Below, piece after piece: positions 26,480 to 34,860 of a DNA stretch of 49,482 bases; within the stretch, counting starts at the first letter, position 1, and each line of letters begins with the position of its first letter. Below the pieces are notes generated by a model, which searched no databases, was not told where the DNA came from, and saw only the letters and a program-made list of their open reading frames with translations. The translations under genes and the position numbers were made by a program. Source of the stretch: Desulfotignum sp. (GTDB taxonomy: Bacteria; Desulfobacterota; Desulfobacteria; Desulfobacterales; Desulfobacteraceae); NCBI GenBank assembly GCA_011390635.1, contig JAABSA010000030.1:1-49482 (forward strand). Direction: 5' to 3'.

Positions 26480-27203
26480 CTACCCATCCAGGGTGTGGCG
26501 CACTTTGCGGGCCAGGTCGCTGCGGGAAAAGGGTTTCTGGATAAAATTCACACCGGCATCCAGGACAGGTGAATATCCTCGCCGATCAGCCGCTGCAGCA
26601 TCTTGAGCATGCTTTCCACGGTTTCGTTGAGATCCAGCACTCTCGGATTGATGGTCTGTTTTCTGGCAAAGGCCAGCAGTTGCTTGGTAATGTCTGCGGA
26701 CCGTCTGGCTGCGGTGAGGCTTTCTTTTGCCAGAAAATCCAGGATCACATCCCCGTCCTGAACCACCAGCTGTTTTCCGGCAAGATCGGCAATGGTCTCC
26801 GGCGGGGGGCCATTGCCCTCCTGCACAACACTGACATAATAGGAAATCAGGTAGGGGGATGAAAAATCCAGTATCCGGTCCCGGTCAGCAGAATAAAACA
26901 TGCCCTGAACCGCATCGATGTCTCCGGTTTTCACGCTTTTGACAATTTCAGCCCAGGGCCAGCCCTTCGTTGAGCAGGGCCAGGGTATCTTTGTCCCCTT
27001 CTGTGACGGCAAAACAAAAATCCTGACGAAAATCCGCAACAGGATGCCGGATCACCTCCAGCCCGGTGATGGCATTTTCCTGGATCAGGCGCAGGGCTGC
27101 CAGCCGCTGGGTAAAGACTGCATCATAGCTGCCTTCGGCCAGTTCCCGCAGGGCGATGTCAAAGGAGGGCAGGGCAACAATATCAATGCCCCGGCCGGTG
27201 CGC
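26480..27203 (-). pseudogene. Remnant of a hybrid histidine kinase with tandem family-3 solute-binding sensor domains
   Basis: Fragments of one multidomain gene remain in order on the minus strand, separated by frame changes and deletions. At 26952-27203 is part of a solute-binding family 3 domain (LRELAEGSYDAVFTQRLAAL). Then in another frame at about 26755-26950 is a second such domain ([20 protein letters not shown]). It is joined directly to a kinase dimerisation/linker piece ([20 protein letters not shown], to about 26560). Last comes the end of a receiver domain ([20 protein letters not shown]) terminating at 26480. The ATPase domain, the phospho-His region and most of the receiver are missing. 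No single open frame covers the region. Confidence 0.85.
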
Positions 27204-27253
27204 TATCATATTCTTTTTTTACAGGGCACTATTGCATCAGCACTGTATTTTTT

Positions 27254-27282
27254 ATGTTAAAATTTTGCCTTTCATGTATAAT
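27254..27282 (+). promoter_or_regulatory. Candidate promoter of the receiver/FapA gene pair
   Basis: A perfect -10 TATAAT is at 27277-27282; the -35 region (ATGTTA at 27254-27259, 17 bp away) is poor. It lies 85 bp upstream of the ATG at 27367, in an AT-rich stretch right after the pseudogene. Confidence 0.4.
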
Positions 27283-27366
27283 AGATGGCATCGTAGGTGA
27301 ATGCAATTTATTTTTGCCTTTAAAAGACTGCTGGTTGTAAGCAATAATTTTATTTTAAGAAACGGC

Positions 27367-28095
27367 ATGCAAAAAACATCTGATCATACTGTTCTCATTG
27401 TCGATGACGATCAAATGGTCGGCAAAGCCCTTGGGCATCTGATAAAACAGGTCGGGGGGCAATCTGTCTTTGTGCCATCAGGCAGGCAGGCCCTTGAAAA
27501 AATCTCCACCGCTGATCCCCCTTTTTCCCTGATCATTTCAGACCAGCAGATGCCGGAAATGAAAGGATCGGAACTTCTGGAAAAAGCCAAAGAGATCGCT
27601 CCGGATACCATCCGGTTTCTCATCACCGGGTATGCAGACGTAGATGCTGTCACCGAGGCATTGAACAAAGGTGCGATCCACCGGTATATTTCCAAACCAT
27701 GGGATACAAAAACCCTTTCGGAAGCTATCAGAAACGGACTTGAACAGCATGCGTTCATTATGGAGAACCACCGGCTGTTCACCCTTGCCAAAGAACAGAA
27801 CACCGTTCTTTACAGGCTGAGTGTGGCCCTGAAAAAAGATACTGACCGGCATCAGAAAGCCATTTTCGACAAACAGAAGCGGATTGACGAATTAACCGCC
27901 CGGCTTGAAAAAGCATTTGACAGCAGGGACCATATCCAGGAAATACAGAACTTTTTGGAAAAAAAGCAGCTGCTTAACCAGACCTGCCTGCATGCACTGC
28001 ATTCTGCCATGGCATCGGAACTTTACAGACAATTCGCAGACATTGCCGCCAGGAATGGATTTGAAATGCCTGAAAATCCTACCCCCGGCTGCTGA
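27367..28095 (+). CDS. Response regulator: receiver domain plus coiled-coil tail
   Basis: This 242-residue protein has an N-terminal receiver domain with intact phosphorylation residues: acidic Asp13-Asp15 in LIVDDDQM, phosphoacceptor Asp59 in IISDQQMPEMKG, Thr87 in FLITGYAD, and Lys110 in YISKPWD. The sequence resembles the receiver of RpfG-type regulators. A long helical or coiled-coil tail follows (about 130-225), with no recognisable output domain. The ATG at 27367 is used because the upstream in-frame part from 27301 runs through the promoter. The 3' end overlaps the next gene by about 41 bp. The next protein carries a related receiver plus coiled-coil, so the two look like tandem duplicates. 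No intact cognate kinase is visible; a kinase pseudogene lies just upstream on the other strand. Confidence 0.82.
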   Translation: MQKTSDHTVLIVDDDQMVGKALGHLIKQVGGQSVFVPSGRQALEKISTADPPFSLIISDQQMPEMKGSELLEKAKEIAPDTIRFLITGYADVDAVTEALNKGAIHRYISKPWDTKTLSEAIRNGLEQHAFIMENHRLFTLAKEQNTVLYRLSVALKKDTDRHQKAIFDKQKRIDELTARLEKAFDSRDHIQEIQNFLEKKQLLNQTCLHALHSAMASELYRQFADIAARNGFEMPENPTPGC

Positions 28096-30508
28096 GGGAA
28101 GAACCATTTCACAGGGAAACGCCCATAAAATTCTGGTGATTGAATCAGCCCCTGCTTTGCGCAGCAGATTCCACACCCTTTTAACGGAAAACGGATTCAC
28201 GGTAAACAGCTTTTCTACAGCTGCCGAGGCCCTTGCTGAATTGGAAAGATCCTCTGAATATACCCTTGTTATCTCAAGTTATGCAATGCCAAAAATGAAA
28301 GGGGATGACATTCTTAAGCAGGCCAGACAGATTGCACCGGATGCCCGGCGGATACTGATTGCAGAAGCATCTGAACTGCAAACCCTTGTCAATGCCATTA
28401 ACGTTGCGGAAATCCACGCCTGCCTGACCCTCCCCCTCCAGGAGCCGGAAGTGTTGAGCCAGGTAAACCATTGTTGCGCACAATATGAAACCATCCGGAA
28501 ACAGAAAAACCTTTTACAGCTCACCCACCGCCAGAACAAGCAGCTGTTTCAGCTTGCCGGTAGATTGAAAAAAAAACAGGCCCTGTACGCCGATCAGATT
28601 GAAAGCAGAAACAAAAAAATTCGGATTCTTGAATCCAGTGTCCGCTCTGTTTTTGCTCCCAGACCTGTGCTGCTCAAAGATATCCTGAATAACTGGAATG
28701 TCGCTTTTTCATCCAAAAGCTTTTCCACCCTGTTTCTGGCAATGCAGGAGGAAATAAAAAAAATACTTGAAACCGCAGCTTTTTCAGCCGCCACCTCTTT
28801 GTCTGCGGACAGTTCTCACACAGACGGTACCCTGACCTCTGGTGCCATCGATTACCAGGATATTGTTGAAATGCTCATGCCCCAGGTATTTGCTTTTTTT
28901 AAAAAAATGGAGCATCCACCAAGACAGGACAGACTTGAAGATTATTTTGCCCTGACACTGTCAGATGACAATACAAAAGCATTTCTGCAGATAAAAACAG
29001 ACCCCCGGGTTTTAACCCCCACCCTGGTCAAACAATTTCTTGAAAAAAAAATGGTCACCAACGGAATAATAATGGATGATGAAATCGCATCCCTGCTTTT
29101 CAAGGCGGCGCCGGAAAATGGACCGGTCCTGATCGCCCGGGGAAGGGAACCCAGGTACCCCAAAGATGCCCAAATCCGTTATCATTTTCCCACAGCGTTC
29201 CGCCATGCCGGCAAAATCAGAAAAGACGGCAGCATCGACTTCAGTGACAGGGGAGAAATTCCCCATGTTGAAGAAGATACACTTCTGGCGGAAAAAACTT
29301 TTCCTGAACCAGGTATTCCCGGCTTTGATGTGTATGGCAGGATGCTCATGGTGGATGAGCCGGCTGACCTTGATTTTTCACCGGGTGCAGGCACACGCTT
29401 GTCTGAAGACGGGGATAAAATGTATGCAACTGAATCCGGCCAGCCCCACCTGGATGCCCTGGGGACATTGTCTGTATGCCCGGAATACCAGATAAAAGGG
29501 GATCTTGGATTCGAAACCGGAGATGTGCATTATAAAGGCAATGTGATTGTGCAGGGCGCAGTCAAACCGGGCTTCAAAATTACCTGTGCCTCGCTGACAG
29601 CAAAAGAGATCAATGGTGCGCATATAGATATTACCGGAGATCTCAATGTATCTCTGGGCATTGTAGACACAAAACTGGTAAGGGTAAAAGGCTCGGTCCA
29701 GGCAAAATTTGTACACAATTCAACCATCAGTGCATTTGGGGATCTTATTGTACAAAAGGAAATCATCGATTCACACATCTGCCTGAGCGGGGCCTGTGTC
29801 AATACAAACGGCATGATCATCAATTCAAAAATATCTGCGAAACTGGGCATTGCCGCCGGCACTGTGGGAAAGCCTGCCTCACAGCCGTCCCTTCTCAAAG
29901 TGGGCGTGGATGAACAGGCGAACCAGCTTGTGGCGGCTGTCAATGCAAAGCTGGATATCAATGCCCGCAGCACTGAAGACCTGTTGTCCGCTATCGTTCT
30001 GCTGGAAAAAGAAGACCAGGATCTGCATGCTGTCATATCACGGCATGCCTATGTCCAGGACCGGGCAGAGCTGGAAATAAAAGACATTGAGACCAAAACA
30101 GCAAAATTAAGAACCGCCGGAAACATGTCTGCGGTGTTAAAAGCGTCAAAAGCAATCAAAGAACTGGAAAAAAGGGCAAAAAAAGCAGAGGCGGATATTA
30201 ATGCAGGCTTTGCACGCCAGGATGCCATTGCCGGGGAGATTACCAAAAAGAAGAAACAGATTGCTGAATACACAAAAATCACCGAGGAACTTTCCCGGGA
30301 AAAAGATACCCTGCTTGCCTTTTCCAACAGGGAAAAACCATTGCCAAAAGTGACAGTGGCCAGGAAAATCGAATCCCGGACCCAGATTTTCGGCGCGGCT
30401 TCCTCCATTATTCTGAATCGGTCCTATACAAAATGTCATATCCAGGAAATCCTAAGAAACAAAGAGGGGGCAGGCGGACCCCCTTATCATGAAATACAGA
30501 TTACCTGA
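28055..30508 (+). CDS. Pseudo-receiver fused to a FapA/DUF342 domain
   Basis: This protein of about 817 residues starts with a receiver-like domain (about 24-140) that has lost the phosphorylation chemistry. Glu30-Ser31 replace the acidic pair, Ser75 sits at the phosphoacceptor position (LVISSYAMPKMKG), and the conserved Thr and Lys are Ala and Leu. A coiled-coil follows (about 150-200), then a variable helical part. The large FapA/DUF342 region has a beta-helical repeat zone (GDVHYKGNVIVQGAVKPGFK, ITGDLNVSLGIVDTKLVRVK) and a C-terminal coiled-coil (about 690-775). FapA proteins share a MinC-like beta-helix and are linked to polymer or flagellar assembly and to cell-surface control, but the role is unsettled. 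The start is uncertain (28055 chosen; frame open from 27905). Confidence 0.8.
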   Translation: MDLKCLKILPPAAEGRTISQGNAHKILVIESAPALRSRFHTLLTENGFTVNSFSTAAEALAELERSSEYTLVISSYAMPKMKGDDILKQARQIAPDARRILIAEASELQTLVNAINVAEIHACLTLPLQEPEVLSQVNHCCAQYETIRKQKNLLQLTHRQNKQLFQLAGRLKKKQALYADQIESRNKKIRILESSVRSVFAPRPVLLKDILNNWNVAFSSKSFSTLFLAMQEEIKKILETAAFSAATSLSADSSHTDGTLTSGAIDYQDIVEMLMPQVFAFFKKMEHPPRQDRLEDYFALTLSDDNTKAFLQIKTDPRVLTPTLVKQFLEKKMVTNGIIMDDEIASLLFKAAPENGPVLIARGREPRYPKDAQIRYHFPTAFRHAGKIRKDGSIDFSDRGEIPHVEEDTLLAEKTFPEPGIPGFDVYGRMLMVDEPADLDFSPGAGTRLSEDGDKMYATESGQPHLDALGTLSVCPEYQIKGDLGFETGDVHYKGNVIVQGAVKPGFKITCASLTAKEINGAHIDITGDLNVSLGIVDTKLVRVKGSVQAKFVHNSTISAFGDLIVQKEIIDSHICLSGACVNTNGMIINSKISAKLGIAAGTVGKPASQPSLLKVGVDEQANQLVAAVNAKLDINARSTEDLLSAIVLLEKEDQDLHAVISRHAYVQDRAELEIKDIETKTAKLRTAGNMSAVLKASKAIKELEKRAKKAEADINAGFARQDAIAGEITKKKKQIAEYTKITEELSREKDTLLAFSNREKPLPKVTVARKIESRTQIFGAASSIILNRSYTKCHIQEILRNKEGAGGPPYHEIQIT

Positions 30509-30565
30509 GATCTGCCGGGCCTTACATAACAGTTAGCCTGTAATACATACAAAGGAAACAGCCAC

Positions 30566-31465
30566 ATGGAAAACACAAAGAACATCACACCCCGGAAAAC
30601 GCGTATCGGATTCATAGGTTCAGGTGTCATGGGCCGCAGCATGGCCGGCCATATCCTGGAAAAGGGCTATACCCTCTGCATATATACCCGGACCCGGTCA
30701 AAGGCCGCAGACCTGCTGGCAAAAGGTGCTGTATGGGCAGCATCTGCAGGGGAGCTGGCAAAACAGTCAGATGTCATTATTTCCATTGTGGGGTATCCGG
30801 CGGATGTGGAACAGATTTATCTGGGGCCGGAGGGCATTCTGGAAAATGCAGCTGCCGGCACCCTGGCCATTGACATGACCACATCAGATCCTGCCCTGGC
30901 CAGGATCCTTTACAAGGAAGGACAAAAAAAAGGGATCCATGTTCTGGATGCCCCGGTGTCAGGCGGTGACCTGGGGGCCCGCAATGCCACCTTGTCCATC
31001 ATGGCGGGAGGAGATGAACCTGATTTTAATACAGCCCTTCCCCTGTTGGAAGTCATGGGCAAGAACATTGTATACCAGGGTCCGGCCGGATCCGGCCAGC
31101 ACACCAAAATGGCCAACCAGATTGCCATTGCCGCCGGAATGGTGGCGGTGTGCGAGGCCCTGGCCTATGCAAAGCAGGCGGGGCTGAATCCTGAAACCGT
31201 GCTGGCAAGTATCGGCCAGGGCGCCGCCGGATCCTGGTCTCTCAACAACCTGGGCCCCAGGATGATCCACCAGGATTTTGCCCCGGGATTCTATGTTAAG
31301 CATTTTATCAAGGACATGACCATCGCAGCTGATTCTGCCCAGTCCCTGGGCCTTGAAACACCCGGACTGGACCTGGCAAACAAACTCTACCACAAACTTG
31401 CCGAAAAAGGCTGTGAAAATGACGGCACCCAGGCCCTTTTCAAACTGTTTGGGGTCAAAAGTTAA
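30566..31465 (+). CDS. 3-hydroxyisobutyrate dehydrogenase-family NAD(P)-dependent beta-hydroxyacid dehydrogenase
   Basis: This 299-residue oxidoreductase has the N-terminal Rossmann motif IGFIGSGVMGRSMAGHIL and the family substrate motif DAPVSGGDLGARNATLSIMAGG. Catalytic Lys181 lies in GSGQHTKMANQ. Relatives are tartronate semialdehyde reductase, 3-hydroxyisobutyrate dehydrogenase and succinic semialdehyde reductase (GlyR type); the motifs alone do not choose among them. AAAGGAAA lies upstream of the ATG. Its last codons (GVKS-stop) overlap those of the convergent MFS gene by 4 bp within a near-perfect palindrome. No pathway partner is adjacent, although an uncharacterised transporter gene is convergent. 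Confidence 0.9.
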   Translation: MENTKNITPRKTRIGFIGSGVMGRSMAGHILEKGYTLCIYTRTRSKAADLLAKGAVWAASAGELAKQSDVIISIVGYPADVEQIYLGPEGILENAAAGTLAIDMTTSDPALARILYKEGQKKGIHVLDAPVSGGDLGARNATLSIMAGGDEPDFNTALPLLEVMGKNIVYQGPAGSGQHTKMANQIAIAAGMVAVCEALAYAKQAGLNPETVLASIGQGAAGSWSLNNLGPRMIHQDFAPGFYVKHFIKDMTIAADSAQSLGLETPGLDLANKLYHKLAEKGCENDGTQALFKLFGVKS

Positions 31466-31476
31466 CTTCTGACTCC
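31451..31476. repeat. Palindrome spanning two overlapping stop codons
   Basis: The two halves of this 26-bp stretch match in 11 of 13 positions around a central TTAA, which is the shared stop of the two convergent genes. The right half reads, on the minus strand, GGAGTCAGAAGTTAAC. That resembles elements at 32799 and 34081. It may double as a bidirectional terminator. Confidence 0.6.
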
Positions 31477-32694
31477 TGGTTTGAGGAAAAATGTCAAGGC
31501 GGCACCGCAGGCGGTGAGAAATGCGCACAGATAAAATGCCGGGGAAAAGCTGCCGAAGCTGTCGGCCAGAAATCCTGCCAGGGCCGGGCCGGCAATCTGC
31601 CCGGCCCCGAAAAACAAAGTGATGAACCCGAATGCCCTCACCGCATTCTGCGGCCCCATATAATCGCCCACTGCTGCAGACATAATGGTGGGAATGCTCC
31701 ACACCGCCAGGCCGAAAATCCCGATTGAAACATACAGGAACTCGTCCGATTGGGCAGCTGCGGCCAGGACATAGGAAATGGTAAACAGAAAATACACGGT
31801 AATGATGGTGATTTTGCGGCCCAGCCTGTCAGACAGCCCCCCGAACAAGGGGCCGGAAAATATGGACAATGCCCCCACCACTGCCCAGAACGTTCCGGCA
31901 GTGCCTTCTCCGAATCCTCTTTCATCCACCAGGGATGTCACAATAAACGTGGCATACACCACATAGGTGGCCCCGAAAAAGGCATAGATACAGCCCAGAT
32001 GCACCATTGTCCATTTGTGGCGGTTTTCGGACACGGCAGTATTAAAAAGGTTTTTGCCTTCACCCGGAATACGGGCGGGTGCAGGATTAGATTTTCCCAT
32101 GGGGGCCAGGCCCAGCTCTTCCGGGCTGTTTTTCAGCAGCAGGGCCGCAATCATTGCGATGCAGACAGAAGCAATACCGATGACCAGCCAGCCGGTGCGC
32201 CAGCCTTCCGGCCCTAAGTCCGCGTTTATCCAGGGGATCAGCAGGCCTGAAAACACGATGGCAATGCCGTTCCCTGACAGCATGGTGCCGGCGGCCCGGC
32301 CCCGGGTATCTTTTTTGAACCAGTGGGAAACCAGGCCCATCATGGGCACATTGGCCAGACCGGATCCTATTCCGGTGAGGGCATACAAGAACATTATCTG
32401 AACAAATTCCATGGACCGGCTGACCAGCATAATGGATGCGCCCACAAGGAGAAGGCCTGCGGCAATGGTTTTTTTTGCACCAATCGCCCTGGCCACAACA
32501 CCTGCAAGGATGACCGAAGCCATATACCCGGCAAAATTACCGGTGCCGATCAGCCCCATCTGTGAATAGGAAAGTTCCAGGGAAATTCCCATGGAGGGAA
32601 GCAGCATGCCCAGGGCGAACCGCCCCAGACCCAGGCATGAAAACAATACCAGGGTGCCTGTAAAAACAATGATCCATCCATAATGAAACCGCAT
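31462..32694 (-). CDS. MFS transporter
   Basis: This 410-residue transporter has twelve predicted helices, starting MRFHYGWIIVFTGTLVLFSC. The loop 2-3 region (VVARAIGAKKTIAAGL) and the related GGLSDRLGRKITIITVY in the second half are the MFS signature motifs. The overall look resembles monocarboxylate/oxalate-formate or YbfB-type carriers; the substrate is unknown. I use the ATG at 32694; a GTG two codons upstream is an alternative. It lies downstream of uraA and upp on the same strand, but a palindrome-rich gap separates it from uraA. Its stop overlaps that of the hydroxyacid dehydrogenase. Confidence 0.85.
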   Translation of the reverse strand: MRFHYGWIIVFTGTLVLFSCLGLGRFALGMLLPSMGISLELSYSQMGLIGTGNFAGYMASVILAGVVARAIGAKKTIAAGLLLVGASIMLVSRSMEFVQIMFLYALTGIGSGLANVPMMGLVSHWFKKDTRGRAAGTMLSGNGIAIVFSGLLIPWINADLGPEGWRTGWLVIGIASVCIAMIAALLLKNSPEELGLAPMGKSNPAPARIPGEGKNLFNTAVSENRHKWTMVHLGCIYAFFGATYVVYATFIVTSLVDERGFGEGTAGTFWAVVGALSIFSGPLFGGLSDRLGRKITIITVYFLFTISYVLAAAAQSDEFLYVSIGIFGLAVWSIPTIMSAAVGDYMGPQNAVRAFGFITLFFGAGQIAGPALAGFLADSFGSFSPAFYLCAFLTACGAALTFFLKPGVRS

Positions 32695-32705
32695 GAACAC
32701 ACCCG

Positions 32706-32778
32706 GGGGTCAGAGGCCGCTTTTTTGGGCAGTTAGCCTGTTACGCAACACAAAAGGTAAATAAAAACCTCTGACCCC
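32706..32778. repeat. Inverted repeat GGGGTCAGAGG / CCTCTGACCCC in the uraA-MFS gap
   Basis: GGGGTCAGAGG (32706-32716) pairs perfectly with CCTCTGACCCC (32768-32778) over a 51-bp spacer. The spacer includes CAGTTAGCCTGT, also found at 30530-30541. The arms resemble the ends of elements at 31461 and 34081. It looks like a short non-coding repeat unit. Confidence 0.55.
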
Positions 32779-32798
32779 AGCAAAAAAAGGTAAAAAAG

Positions 32799-34052
32799 TT
32801 AACTTCTGTCCCGACTTCTTGGCAGCACCAGATTGAGGAATACACCGAGGATGCCTGCCAGGCCAATGCCCTGGAGCTGGAACTGACCGGCGGAAAAGCT
32901 CATGCCGCCGATGCCGAAAATCAGAATCAGTGCAACAATGGAAAGATTTCTGGCTTCCATGAGATCGTCTCCGGAACGAACCAGTGTGTTGAGGCCCACC
33001 ACCATGATGGCACCAAAGAGCAGCAGCATGATACCGCCCATGACAGGGGTGGGAATGGTCTGGAGCAAGGCTCCCAGCTTACCCACAAAAGCCAGGAGCA
33101 TGGCGGTGATGGCTGCCCAGGTCATGATGGCGGGATTGAATACCTTTGTCAGCGCCACAGCACCGGTGACCTCAGAGTAGGTAGTATTGGGCGGTCCTCC
33201 CAGAAAAGAGGCAATGGAGGTGGCCACTCCGTCTCCCAGCATGGTGTTTTTGATTCCCGGGTCTTTGAGATAATCTTTGCCGGTAACGCCTGACACCGCC
33301 ACCACATCCCCGAAATGTTCAATGGCCGGGGCAATGGCTATGGGTACAATATAAAAAATGGCGGAGAGATTCCATTCCGGCAATGAAAAGGCCGGTACGG
33401 AAAACCAGGCAGCCGTAAACAAAGGGGAAAAATCCACAAACCCGAAAAACAAAGACAGCAGATAGCCCACCCCGATACCGCAGAGGATAGGGATCAGCCG
33501 CAGGAGCCCTTTTCCCAGAATGGATACCAAAATGGTGGTAGCCAGGGCTGCCAGGCCAACGATCATCGCCTGGGTCTGGGGAAACAGCACGGCCGCCCCA
33601 TCCCCGGTTTTGCCCATGGCCATGTGCACGGCCACCGGGGCCAGGATCAGGCCTATGACCATGATGACCGGACCGGTGACCACGGGCGGCAGAACCCGCC
33701 GGATCACCTCGCCGCCCTGCCACCGCACCAGCAGGCTTAAGATGATATACACCACACCGGCGGCAGCCAGTCCGCACATGGTGCCGGGAACACCCCAGGT
33801 CTGGGTACCGTATATGATGGGTGCGATAAAGGCAAAGGAAGATGCCAGGAACACCGGCACCTTGCCCCGGGTGATGACCTGGAATACGATGGTGCCGATA
33901 CCCGCGGTGAACAGGGCCACATTGGGATCCAGGCCGGTGAGCAGCGGCACAAGAACCAGGGCGCCAAAGGCCACAAACAGCATCTGGGCGCCTAAAAAAC
34001 AATCTTTGACCTGGAAATGGTATTCTGTGGAGGACGGACTGGATTCAGACAT
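32799..34052 (-). CDS. uraA: Uracil permease (NCS2 family)
   Basis: This 417-residue inner-membrane symporter imports uracil. The NCS2 fingerprint GGPPNTTYSEVTGAVALTKV is clear, together with the substrate-binding stretch PIAIAPAIEHFGDVVAVSG (Glu in AIEHFGD). About fourteen helices are expected. It lies 50 bp downstream of upp on the same strand, a common salvage pair: UraA brings in uracil and Upp converts it to UMP. GAGAG upstream of the ATG at 34052 is a plausible ribosome site. The last residues PRSRDRS end in the same AGAAGTTAAC word seen at the end of the neighbouring MFS gene. Confidence 0.93.
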   Translation of the reverse strand: MSESSPSSTEYHFQVKDCFLGAQMLFVAFGALVLVPLLTGLDPNVALFTAGIGTIVFQVITRGKVPVFLASSFAFIAPIIYGTQTWGVPGTMCGLAAAGVVYIILSLLVRWQGGEVIRRVLPPVVTGPVIMVIGLILAPVAVHMAMGKTGDGAAVLFPQTQAMIVGLAALATTILVSILGKGLLRLIPILCGIGVGYLLSLFFGFVDFSPLFTAAWFSVPAFSLPEWNLSAIFYIVPIAIAPAIEHFGDVVAVSGVTGKDYLKDPGIKNTMLGDGVATSIASFLGGPPNTTYSEVTGAVALTKVFNPAIMTWAAITAMLLAFVGKLGALLQTIPTPVMGGIMLLLFGAIMVVGLNTLVRSGDDLMEARNLSIVALILIFGIGGMSFSAGQFQLQGIGLAGILGVFLNLVLPRSRDRS

Positions 34053-34080
34053 AATGGTTTTCTCTCTTTTTATTATTGAA

Positions 34081-34096
34081 GTTAGCTTCTGACCCC
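34081..34096 (-). repeat. GGGGTCAGAAG-type repeat copy between upp and uraA
   Basis: On the minus strand this reads GGGGTCAGAAGCTAAC, near-identical to the ends of the two downstream genes. It lies just after the upp stop codon and is non-coding here. Confidence 0.5.
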
Positions 34097-34102
34097 GTTA
34101 CG

Positions 34103-34729
34103 TTACTTGGTGCCGAAAATCTTGTCTCCTGCATCGCCTAAACCCGGCAGGATATAGCCGATGTCATTGAGGCGTTCATCCACGCTGGCGGTATAGATAT
34201 CCACATCAGGATGTGCTTTTGTGAGCCTTGCAATGCCTTCCGGGGCCGCCACCAGGAACAGCCCTTTGATTTTTGTGCATCCGGCCTGTTTGAGCAGGTC
34301 GATGGTGGCAATGAGGGTGCCGCCGGTGGCAAGCATGGGATCCAGGATCAGGGCCATGCGCTCTTCCATGGCAGAGGTGGTTTTCACATAATACTGCACC
34401 GGCTCAAGCGTTTTTTCATCCCGATAAAACCCCACAACGCTGACCCGGGCGGAGGGAATCATGTCCAATACCCCGTCCATCATGCCGAGCCCTGCCCGCA
34501 GAATCGGTACTATGGTAATTTTCTTGCCTTTTATTTTTTCAATTTCCACCTTGCCTGCCCACCCCTCCACGACTTTTTTTTCCGTGTCAAGGTTTTTGGT
34601 GGCTTCATAGGTCAGCAATCTGGCAACTTCGGATGACAATTCCCTGAAATCTTTGGTGCTGATATCTTTCTGGCGCATGAGTCCCAGTTTGTGCTTGATA
34701 AGCGGGTGGTCTCCCACAAAAACAGCCAT
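34103..34729 (-). CDS. upp: Uracil phosphoribosyltransferase
   Basis: This 208-residue enzyme makes UMP from uracil and PRPP. The PRPP-binding motif [20 protein letters not shown] is at about 125-145, and the uracil-binding C-terminus reads [25 protein letters not shown] across the last 25 residues. The length equals that of E. coli Upp. The ATG at 34729 is chosen because AAGGAGAG lies 3 bp upstream; the frame is open for another 17 codons. It is the first gene of a upp-uraA salvage operon and is divergent from priA. Confidence 0.95.
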   Translation of the reverse strand: MAVFVGDHPLIKHKLGLMRQKDISTKDFRELSSEVARLLTYEATKNLDTEKKVVEGWAGKVEIEKIKGKKITIVPILRAGLGMMDGVLDMIPSARVSVVGFYRDEKTLEPVQYYVKTTSAMEERMALILDPMLATGGTLIATIDLLKQAGCTKIKGLFLVAAPEGIARLTKAHPDVDIYTASVDERLNDIGYILPGLGDAGDKIFGTK

Positions 34730-34860
34730 GATCTCTCCTTTATCTTTCGGGTTTACACCGGGGAAAATAAATCGCGTCATAATTATTAAAATACCACTGT
34801 TCCGTCAAGACCATTGGTTATAATATTGCAATTATTATTTTTTTGTGCACAATTAGGCCC

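Noticed and set aside
26569-26862. Plus-strand open frame of 97 codons opposite the kinase remnant
   Set aside because: The minus strand carries recognisable sensor and kinase fragments; the plus-strand frame has no motifs.
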